A DNA stretch of 64,000 nt from positions 1 to 64,000 of the forward strand of contig DEXQ01000011.1 in NCBI GenBank assembly GCA_002364215.1. The letters run 5' to 3'. The notes beneath the pieces are model-generated. The model ran no database searches, was not told the origin of the DNA, and saw only the letters and a list, made by a program, of their open reading frames with translations. Positions 17,489 through 24,508 of this stretch are shown piece by piece. The position numbers were made by a program, and so were the translations under genes. Each line of letters starts with the position of its first letter. Within the stretch, counting starts at the first letter, position 1. The DNA is from Aequorivita sp. UBA3180 (lineage in GTDB: Bacteria; Bacteroidota; Bacteroidia; Flavobacteriales; Flavobacteriaceae).

Positions 17489-18930
17489 ATGAAAACCAAA
17501 TTATTTTCCGATTACTTTTTTGTACATTTATGCTTAATGTACTTTTTATGAATGCGCAGATAAATAACCAAGAATGTGTTGTTATCGAAAATGGAACCGA
17601 CCCTGCTGGAATATACAGTTATTCCACAGACATTGCAACCTTAAATAATTATGGACCTCTTGTCTTTAACGTAAAATTTTGGGGTGTCAATCGTCCCAAT
17701 GGCGATACTGATTTTTATAATCGAGAGCATGATGCCCTACAAGCAATAGCCAATCTTAATATTATGTACAACCCGTTTAATATCTTTTTTAAATTTCGGG
17801 GACTTGAAGAATTTAATAGCCCAGAAGTTACGGTACCTCTACCTAACGGAGACCCTGACACAAATGGATATTATGTGCTTGAAACGAGACCTCAATTCCG
17901 TGCAATGGTCAATTGGGCAGCTGCCAATGGATATAAAGATTTAAATGCCTTAAATGTATATGCAGTTGGCTGGTTGGGTTTTGCTGGGGGTATAGCATAT
18001 AGGCCAGGTTTTGTATGTGCCACAAATTCTGGAAGTGGATTGGCTGGCAATAATACAGTACATGAAATATCGCACAATCTTAATTTAAAACATACCCGCT
18101 CTTTTAATGAGCATACCACCCGGGACCCAAACAATCAATATTTTAATGCAACCACAACGGGGGATGAAATAGTGGATACCAATGCTAATAGTGGTTTTTG
18201 GGACTCTAGCTGTGATTGTACCCCCTATGTAGATCAAAATACCTGTACTTATTTTGGTACTGAAACGGATGAGTTAGGTTTTCAATACACAATAGCACAT
18301 AAGGATGTCATCAATATTATGGGTGATGCCTATGGTGGATGTGCAACAAAGAGTTTAACCGTAGGGCAGGCCATCCGCGTTCATGAAAAAATAGCAAGCG
18401 GATATTATAATGTCGCCCTTACCAATGTGGCTTCACTTTACGAGCCTTATGCAGGAGCATATTATGACCCTAACAACCAGAACCCTCAATTATACAAACC
18501 CCTATTTCAGCCCGGATTTGAATATCGTTTTTTGGAATGCAGTTGTGATTGTCCTGATCCAGTACCCTATGAGGATATATCCTTTTCATATACCCAGAAT
18601 ATCATTAAGGAAGTTAGCAAATATGAAAGTGATTTTAGCACGATCTATCATCCAAACCATTCCGCTATAGGTATTAAAATTGAGAATAATCCTGTTTTTT
18701 GGCCGCAACCGCGTAGATGTTATGACAATCCAAATTATAGGCCTATTGGCGGGAGTATTACCCGCTTTAACGACAATGTGTTCAATACCAATATTACCTT
18801 AATTCCAAAAGATTCTACTGGTATAAATAATCCGAACCTTATTGAACAACTGCAACCCGGTCTTTATAAAATTGAGAAGACATATGAAGAAGGAAATACG
18901 GAACAGGATATCATATTCAAACAAGATTAA
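17489..18930 (+). pseudogene. Secreted metzincin-like zinc metalloprotease, probable signal-peptide frameshift
   Basis: The long frame runs from ATG 17530 to 18930 (466 residues). H178-E-x-x-H182-x5-H188 ('HEISHNLNLKH') is the zinc site of metzincins, and M264 in 'INIMGD' looks like the Met-turn; the Cys-rich core and layout suggest the M43 (pappalysin) family. The 17530 start gives only a ten-residue hydrophobic start (MLNVLFMNAQ). In another frame, ATG 17489 encodes a proper signal sequence (MKTKLFSDYFFVHLCLMYFL) that stops at 17551. Adding one T to the run at 17542-17546 or 17516-17521 joins it to 'MNAQINNQE'. Hence one base is probably missing. The catalytic domain is otherwise intact and no type IX sorting tail is recognisable. 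It could still be made in an unexported form. Confidence 0.65.
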
Positions 18931-18950
18931 AAAATTAAAACAAAAATTTA

Positions 18951-18978
18951 GGCTCCCAGCTATTGGGAGCCATATTTT
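18951..18978 (+). terminator. Hairpin terminator after the metalloprotease gene
   Basis: An 8 bp GC-rich stem (GGCTCCCA at 18951-18958 with TGGGAGCC at 18964-18971) with a 5 nt loop is followed by ATATTTTTA. It lies 8 bp upstream of the next start codon. Confidence 0.7.
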
Positions 18979-18985
18979 TAAATAG

Positions 18986-20368
18986 ATGGGTATGGGTAAA
19001 TACATTTTTGTTGCAGCATTTCTTTTAGTTGTATGTACGGGTCGAGGACAATTTGGTTCTCAGCGCATTATTTATATGGATAATGGATTAGTTACAAGTG
19101 CCCTTGCTGCCGATCTGGATGGCGATGGCGATTTAGATGTAGTATCGGGTTCTAGAACTGGGTCTTATAATATTGCTTGGTTTGAAAATCTGGATGGGTT
19201 AGGTAATTTTGGAACAGAGAATATTGTTGAAAACAACCTTTTTGATGAGGTTTATTCTATATTTTTAGCAGATTTAGACGGTGATGGAGATATGGATATC
19301 CTAACAACGGCATTTTCATTAGATAAAATAATTTGGTATGAAAATTTGGATGGGCAGGGCAATTTCAGTGTCCAAAAAATTATTTCCAATACTGCCGACG
19401 GGGCATTTACTGTGGTTGCGGGCGATCTGGACGGTGATGGTGATATGGATGTAATTTCAGGTTCCGATTTTTCAGGGTTAGCATGGTATGAAAATTTGGA
19501 TGGGCAGGGAGATTTTTTTATGCACCTTATTGATAATAATGTTTCGGGCACACGTTCCGTAGTAGCAATAGATGTGGATGGCGATGGTGATATGGATATT
19601 GTGGGAAATAGTACTGCTCCTAATAAAATCTATTGGATTGACAATATCGATGGCCATGGTACTTTTGGTGAGCCTAACTCTATATATGAGATGGGGCAAT
19701 ATGTAACCAATCTTATTACTGCAGATGTGGATGGTGATGGTGATACGGATGTGCTTACAGTATCTTTCGGAGATAATGAAGTAGCTTGGTTTGAAAACCT
19801 GAACGGCTTTGGCAACTTTGGCCCCAAAAAAACGATAAGTAATATTTTGGATAAAGCTTTGGAAGTCTTTGCCGCAGATTTGGATAACGATGGCGATATA
19901 GATGTATTAACATCTAGTGGAGGAACTTTTGATGGCGAAATCGTTTGGTTTGAAAATCTGGACGGAACGGGTTCGTTTGGATCTAAAAACGTTATCAGCA
20001 CGGAGCATCAATTTCCCCGTTCCGTGATAGCCGCAGATATAGACAACGATGGCGATATGGACGTCATTGCCTCATCGCAGAACGACGATAAAATAGCGTG
20101 GTATGAAAACCTGACCATTTTAGGGGTGGAGGAGAGCCAAATTGATCCTATTAAAATATATCCAAACCCTACTGATGGTTTGCTCTACATAGATGCTAAC
20201 ACCAAAAGTGTTATAGGCACTACGGTTTTTGATATTCTGGGCAAAAAGGTGCTTCAACAAACCGGGAATATCCAACAAGTGGATATTTCGACCCTTGAAA
20301 GCGGCATGTATTTTTTGAGGATAGTAACGGATCGTGGGGAAATTGTACAGAAAATTATAAAGGAATAG
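18986..20368 (+). CDS. Secreted FG-GAP/VCBS repeat protein with type IX sorting domain
   Basis: The 460-residue protein has a signal peptide (MGMGKYIFVAAFLLVVCTGRGQ) and seven tandem units of about 50 residues. Each carries a calcium-loop motif of the type D-L-D-G-D-G-D-x-D-V/I ('AADLDGDGDLDVVSGS', 'LADLDGDGDMDILTTA', later 'AADIDNDGDMDVIASS') and 'WFENLDG.G.FG'. They should form an FG-GAP beta-propeller. The last 75 residues are a type A sorting domain ('IKIYPNPTDGLLYID', 'FDILGKKV', 'GMYFLRI', 'KIIKE'), so the protein is exported by the type IX system and probably surface-bound. It begins behind a terminator and ends at a shared one. Confidence 0.9.
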   Translation: MGMGKYIFVAAFLLVVCTGRGQFGSQRIIYMDNGLVTSALAADLDGDGDLDVVSGSRTGSYNIAWFENLDGLGNFGTENIVENNLFDEVYSIFLADLDGDGDMDILTTAFSLDKIIWYENLDGQGNFSVQKIISNTADGAFTVVAGDLDGDGDMDVISGSDFSGLAWYENLDGQGDFFMHLIDNNVSGTRSVVAIDVDGDGDMDIVGNSTAPNKIYWIDNIDGHGTFGEPNSIYEMGQYVTNLITADVDGDGDTDVLTVSFGDNEVAWFENLNGFGNFGPKKTISNILDKALEVFAADLDNDGDIDVLTSSGGTFDGEIVWFENLDGTGSFGSKNVISTEHQFPRSVIAADIDNDGDMDVIASSQNDDKIAWYENLTILGVEESQIDPIKIYPNPTDGLLYIDANTKSVIGTTVFDILGKKVLQQTGNIQQVDISTLESGMYFLRIVTDRGEIVQKIIKE

Positions 20369-20398
20369 CCCTCATTAAAATCGCTTACAATCAATAAA

Positions 20399-20423
20399 AA
20401 AAGCCCTCAAAAAGAGGGCTTTT
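20399..20423. terminator. Bidirectional terminator between convergent genes
   Basis: AAAAGCCCTC at 20399-20408 pairs perfectly with GAGGGCTTTT at 20414-20423 around a loop of five A. Each strand has a T run after the stem, so it can end both the FG-GAP gene and the leftward oxidase genes. Confidence 0.85.
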
Positions 20424-20441
20424 AAATATTTTAAAAATTCT

Positions 20442-20825
20442 TTAAAAATCGAATTTTATATATCCGGATTTGTAAACTTCAAAAATATAATCGCCCTCAA
20501 TCAATATCAGCACAATTAAGTAGGATATCAAGAAAATAGAAGTCCAGATTACAGCCCTACGCAGGCCGGTAGTTTCATCGCGCATGTGCATAAAGTCCCA
20601 AGTAATGTAATATGCTTTTACGATGGTAAGGATGATAAAAATCCAGTTAAGCAGCTTTAAAGCCAAGAAACGATTGTCTATTAAAAAGTCCGGACGGACA
20701 ATGCCCAATGCTACCTCAATGATGGTAACGACAGAAAGGAATATAAAAACCCCCCAGATTTTGCTAACGTTTGACTTGAATTTTACAGCGCCCCTAAAGA
20801 TTGCTAATTTATGTTCGTGTGCCAT
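20442..20825 (-). CDS. Cytochrome c oxidase subunit IV family protein
   Basis: The 127-residue protein has three membrane helices (about 22-42, 52-70, 88-112), with a short cytosolic 'HMRDETTGLRRAVIWTS' loop between the last two. The pattern and the place behind two subunit III genes identify the bacterial subunit IV/prokaryotic COX4 family. It is thought to stabilise the oxidase core. It starts 18 bp after the first subunit III gene's stop and ends at the shared terminator. Confidence 0.85.
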   Translation of the reverse strand: MAHEHKLAIFRGAVKFKSNVSKIWGVFIFLSVVTIIEVALGIVRPDFLIDNRFLALKLLNWIFIILTIVKAYYITWDFMHMRDETTGLRRAVIWTSIFLISYLIVLILIEGDYIFEVYKSGYIKFDF

Positions 20826-20843
20826 TTTTAAATTTTTTGAAAT

Positions 20844-21827
20844 CTAAACAAGATAAAAGAATGTGAATACAAATACCCATACCAAATCTACAAAGTGCCA
20901 GTAAAGACCAACTTTCTCTACCATTTCGTAACTGTTTCGGCGTTCGTAGGTGCCTAATATTACATTAAAAAATATGATAATATTAATCAGAACTCCTGTT
21001 GCAACGTGGAAACCGTGGAAACCCGTAATGAAAAAGAAAAAGTTTGCAAAAAGTGGATGCCCATATTCGTTGTGGCGAAGGTTTGCACCCTCTACAACCA
21101 ATTGACCATCATTAACTACTTTGGCAATGGATTCTTCCCTTGACAAAATAATATGCTGACCATGTTCGTCTTTATGTTGAAGTCTTACCAAAAGGTTATC
21201 ATTTGCCAAAAATCCTTCTTTCACTTGATTAAAGGTCACGCTTGGTAAATATTCTGCATCTTCAGTAAACCAAAGTCCATTTTCACGTGTTTGTGGAATA
21301 CGATCTCCGTCGTTAACAGCTGCAAAATCCCTTATTGCCACACGCTCGCCTTCTTTATCCAAAAACTGGATGATCTGCCCTCCTTTGGTTTCAATTGCAC
21401 CATAGTCTCCTTTAATGAAAGTTGCCCACTCCCAAGCTTGCGAGCCCAAGAAAATAAGGCCTCCAATTATAGTAAGGAACAAATAAAGAATTACTTTATT
21501 CTGTTTCATTTTGTGTCCCGCATCCACAGCCAAAACCATGGTAACGGACGAAAAGATCAAAATAAAAGTCATAAACGCCACATAATACATAGGCGCTTCT
21601 ACTCCATGAAGAAACGGAAAGTGAGTAAATACTTCATCGGCAATAGGCCAGGCATCTACAAATTTGAATCTTGAAAATCCATAAGAGGCAAGAAAACCTG
21701 AAAAGGTCAAGGCATCGGAAACGATGAAAAACCACATCATCATTTTGCCATAACTTGCTTTCAACGGTTGGTTTCCGCCGCCCCAGGTTTTATCTTCGGT
21801 ACCTGTTTTAACAACAGTAGCTTCCAT
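20844..21827 (-). CDS. Cytochrome c oxidase subunit III with inserted soluble region
   Basis: The 327-residue protein has the heme-copper oxidase subunit III helices in two blocks: 'KMMMWFFIVSDALTFSGFLASYGF' through 'GSQAWEWATFI' and, after an insertion, 'NFFFFITGFHGFHVATG' through 'GLYWHFVDLVWVFVF'. The insertion (about residues 148-255) is hydrophilic and absent from classical subunit III of about 200 residues; I believe it is usual in Bacteroidota. The conserved Glu/His pattern of the family is kept. A -7 box at 21856-21863 may give it its own promoter. Confidence 0.9.
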   Translation of the reverse strand: MEATVVKTGTEDKTWGGGNQPLKASYGKMMMWFFIVSDALTFSGFLASYGFSRFKFVDAWPIADEVFTHFPFLHGVEAPMYYVAFMTFILIFSSVTMVLAVDAGHKMKQNKVILYLFLTIIGGLIFLGSQAWEWATFIKGDYGAIETKGGQIIQFLDKEGERVAIRDFAAVNDGDRIPQTRENGLWFTEDAEYLPSVTFNQVKEGFLANDNLLVRLQHKDEHGQHIILSREESIAKVVNDGQLVVEGANLRHNEYGHPLFANFFFFITGFHGFHVATGVLINIIIFFNVILGTYERRNSYEMVEKVGLYWHFVDLVWVFVFTFFYLV

Positions 21828-21855
21828 AAAAAGAATTTGGTTTTAAATAAAGGTT

Positions 21856-21863
21856 CAAAAATA
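21856..21863 (-). promoter_or_regulatory. -7 box upstream of the long subunit III gene
   Basis: Minus-strand TATTTTTG is an exact TAnnTTTG match 29 bp before the ATG at 21827. No TTG is seen at the proper -33 distance. Confidence 0.4.
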
Positions 21864-21873
21864 CGTTTAATTT

Positions 21874-22455
21874 TTATTTAACGAAATATAAAAATAAAAA
21901 CAGGTAAATCCATACAATATCCACAAAATGCCAAAAAGTTGCAGCTAGTTCAACACCAAGGGTTTTACCGTTTTCATACTTTAGTTTATAATGATTATAA
22001 ATTACAACCAAAAGAGATATCAACCCTACAAAAACGTGCGCAACGTGCAATAATACTACCAGATATATAAAGGAAGTAGTAATACTGCTTGTAGGACCCG
22101 TAAAATTATAGCCGCTAGCTATTATTTCAGAAAAACCTTTAAACTGGAAAAAAACAAACAAGCTGCCCAACAAAAAAGTGGTCGCTAAAAAAAACATACC
22201 AAGCTTATTTTGCTGCTTTTTGATAGTCCTCAGTGCAAAATAAACTGTAAAACTGCTCAAGACCATCACAATGAGCGCTATGTAAAAAGCCTGTGGTATT
22301 TCAAAACTTGAAATCCAATCGGGCCTTTCCTTGCTAACAACGTAGGCACTTGTGAGTCCTGCAAAACTCATGGTTAGACTAATAATGCCGAACCAAAGCA
22401 TATTCTTTTTTGCTCTGGAGGTTTTTAACTCTTCACTTCCCTGTGTTAAATCCAT
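21874..22455 (-). CDS. Cytochrome c oxidase subunit III (short form)
   Basis: The 193-residue protein has five membrane helices and the subunit III signature 'VVLLHVAHVFVGLISLLVV' and 'ATFWHFVDIVWIYLFLFLYFVK'. It lacks the insertion of the neighbouring 327-residue paralogue. Both probably belong to the same aa3 oxidase, whose subunits I and II are encoded at 41.7-44.6 kb. The gene sits 42 bp behind ctaB. Confidence 0.92.
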   Translation of the reverse strand: MDLTQGSEELKTSRAKKNMLWFGIISLTMSFAGLTSAYVVSKERPDWISSFEIPQAFYIALIVMVLSSFTVYFALRTIKKQQNKLGMFFLATTFLLGSLFVFFQFKGFSEIIASGYNFTGPTSSITTSFIYLVVLLHVAHVFVGLISLLVVIYNHYKLKYENGKTLGVELAATFWHFVDIVWIYLFLFLYFVK

Positions 22456-22496
22456 TTTTCTATTTCTTATATATTTTCCGAAGACATTTGCTGCGG

Positions 22497-23390
22497 TTAT
22501 CTTAAAAATTTATCTGCAACGTAAATTATTTGCAGTAATGTAATGTAGCTTACACTAGCGAACATAAGCTGCTTGGCGGCAATGGAAGTTTTTTCTTTGT
22601 ACAGCTTGATTGCATAATACAAAAGCCCAACCCCCAAAAGCCCAATCAAAACACCTGATATTGGCGTTAAATATAATTTACCAGTAATTCCTAAAACAGG
22701 AATTAAAGAAACAAGTACGGTCCAAATTGTGTAGAGAATAACCTGTATGGCAGTTCCTTTATCACGTTTTCCATTAGGAAGCATAAAGAAGCCGGCTTTT
22801 TTATAATCATCAAAAAGAAACCAGCCAATAGCCCAAAAATGCGGAAATTGCCAAAAAAACTGAACCATAAATAGTGTTCCAGGTTCAATACCAAATTTAC
22901 CGGTTGCAGCCACCCACCCCAACATAAATGGAATGGCGCCCGGAAACGCACCCACAAATACCGAAAGTGGTGTTTTGGTTTTTAAAGGCGTGTACAGGCT
23001 CACATACATAAATATTGAAATGGCACCAAACATTGCCGTAACGGGATTTATGGTGTAAAGAACAATAATACCCACCACCGTCAATATACTCGCAAGTATA
23101 ACTGCAGAACGCCCCGTCATGTGGCCAGCTGGCAACGGCCTATTTTTAGTGCGTTCCATTAGTGCGTCCAAATCTTTTTCGATGATTTGATTGAAAACAT
23201 TTGAAGCGCCAACCATACAATAACCCCCTACACATAACAGAAAGAGCACAAAGAAGTCAATTGAATCTGCCCCCAATAGATAACCCGCAACCGAAGAAAA
23301 CACAACACTCACCGAAAGCCGAAGCTTAGTGATTTCAGTAAAATTCCTGATAACGGACGGACTAATTGACTGTGATTGGGAAACGGACAA
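22497..23390 (-). CDS. ctaB: Protoheme IX farnesyltransferase (heme O synthase)
   Basis: This UbiA-family integral membrane prenyltransferase adds farnesyl to heme b, giving heme O, the precursor of heme A of the aa3 oxidase. The Asp-rich motif 'NQIIEKDLDALMERTKNRPLPAG' and the loop 'FDDYKKAGFFMLPNGKRDKG' are typical. The frame is open back to TTG 23441, but that TTG lies exactly at the -33 position of a strong promoter with its -7 box at 23418-23411, so translation probably starts further on. No in-frame ATG exists nearby. TTG at 23390 is my choice (297 residues), with moderate certainty. Confidence 0.85.
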   Translation of the reverse strand: MSVSQSQSISPSVIRNFTEITKLRLSVSVVFSSVAGYLLGADSIDFFVLFLLCVGGYCMVGASNVFNQIIEKDLDALMERTKNRPLPAGHMTGRSAVILASILTVVGIIVLYTINPVTAMFGAISIFMYVSLYTPLKTKTPLSVFVGAFPGAIPFMLGWVAATGKFGIEPGTLFMVQFFWQFPHFWAIGWFLFDDYKKAGFFMLPNGKRDKGTAIQVILYTIWTVLVSLIPVLGITGKLYLTPISGVLIGLLGVGLLYYAIKLYKEKTSIAAKQLMFASVSYITLLQIIYVADKFLR

Positions 23391-23410
23391 GCTATTTTTT
23401 TTAGGCTGTG

Positions 23411-23441
23411 CAAAGATACGCTTCCTGTATTTTTTCCACAA
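23411..23441 (-). promoter_or_regulatory. Promoter of ctaB and the oxidase subunit genes
   Basis: Minus strand: TTG at 23441-23439, a 20 bp spacer and TATCTTTG at 23418-23411, an exact Bacteroidota promoter. The expected start site near 23404 leaves about 14 nt before TTG 23390. Confidence 0.65.
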
Positions 23442-23515
23442 TATATTATCAATAATCTTACTGTATTATTTCAGCATTTTTAGTAATTTGAACCAATTTT
23501 TCAAACTAAAAATAT

Positions 23516-24502
23516 ATGTTCTCAAAATTTATTCTAAATACCATCTTATTATTCTCTGTATTAACTGTTTTCGCCCAAACTGATGGCGGACAAAAAGTAA
23601 ACACCAAACTTATAAAAGTCACTAATAAAGTCTACATGCTACAAGGCAAGGGAGGCAATATAGGGTTAAGTTTTGGCAAAGACGGAGTGTTCATGATTGA
23701 TGATCAATATGCCGATGGTATTGAACAAATTCAAAATGAAATAAAAAAAGTTAGCGATCAACCTGTTCGGTTTTTGGTGAACACACATTTTCACGGGGAC
23801 CACACAGGCGGCAATCCTGCGATGGCCGAAACAGGTACTGTAATTTTTTCGCAGGAAAATGTTCGAAACCGCCTACAGGATGTTATTGCCAAGGAAACAA
23901 AAAAAATCGATGAAGAAGCACTGCCAATTGTAACTTTTGCTGAAGATCTTACATTTTATTTCAACGGAGAAAAAATATATGTTTTTCACGTTCGCAATGC
24001 CCACACAGATGGTGATTCCATGGTATATTTTACAGGAAGTAACGTATTGCATACCGGCGATGTTTTCTTTAATGGAAAATACCCGTACATAGACACTGAG
24101 AATGGGGGCAGCTTAAAAGGTTACATCGCAGGTTTGGAGAAAGCTCTTTTGGTGATAAATGAAGACACTAAAGTAATTCCCGGCTACGGAAATATGGGTT
24201 CATATAAAGATTTAAGAGATACTATAGAAATGCTATCCATTCTTTATAAGCGTGTATATAATCTCTACCTCAACAAGAAAACAGAAGAGGAAATAATAAA
24301 AACGACAGAGCTAACTAAAGAATATGATGATAAAGGATTTGGAAGCGGATTTATTAAAACAGAAGCTTTTTTGAAAATGATTTATAAAGAAGTGGCCCAA
24401 GAAGCAGGCGCAGGCTCAGAAGACAGGGAGGCAAGAAATAAAGAAGCAATGAAAAAGTATAAGGAAATAGAAAAAAAATTGAAAGAGAAGGAGAAAAATT
24501 AA
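23516..24502 (+). CDS. Secreted metallo-beta-lactamase-fold hydrolase
   Basis: The 328-residue protein has a signal peptide (MFSKFILNTILLFSVLTVFAQ) and an MBL fold. Metal ligands H91-x-H93-x-D95-H96 ('NTHFHGDHTGGN') are clear. H163 ('NAHTDGDS') and the Asp of 'HTGDVFFNG' follow. The last usual ligand, the His of 'PGHG', is Tyr224 here ('IPGYGNMG'), so the second metal site may be altered. The C terminus (about 295-328) is a very charged Lys/Glu helix. Homologues are often called MBL-fold hydrolases; its substrate is unknown, and I would not call it a beta-lactamase. It is divergent from ctaB and convergent with the next gene. Confidence 0.85.
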   Translation: MFSKFILNTILLFSVLTVFAQTDGGQKVNTKLIKVTNKVYMLQGKGGNIGLSFGKDGVFMIDDQYADGIEQIQNEIKKVSDQPVRFLVNTHFHGDHTGGNPAMAETGTVIFSQENVRNRLQDVIAKETKKIDEEALPIVTFAEDLTFYFNGEKIYVFHVRNAHTDGDSMVYFTGSNVLHTGDVFFNGKYPYIDTENGGSLKGYIAGLEKALLVINEDTKVIPGYGNMGSYKDLRDTIEMLSILYKRVYNLYLNKKTEEEIIKTTELTKEYDDKGFGSGFIKTEAFLKMIYKEVAQEAGAGSEDREARNKEAMKKYKEIEKKLKEKEKN

Positions 24503-24508
24503 TTCTTT

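Noticed and set aside
19100..20100. Regularly spaced repeats that could recall a CRISPR array or a DNA satellite
   Set aside because: The spacing of about 150 bp keeps reading frame and encodes FG-GAP units with calcium loops; the repeats are protein-level.
17100..20430. The three-gene insertion as a mobile element or phage remnant
   Set aside because: No transposase, integrase, tRNA target or terminal repeats are visible; I report it only as an apparent insertion.
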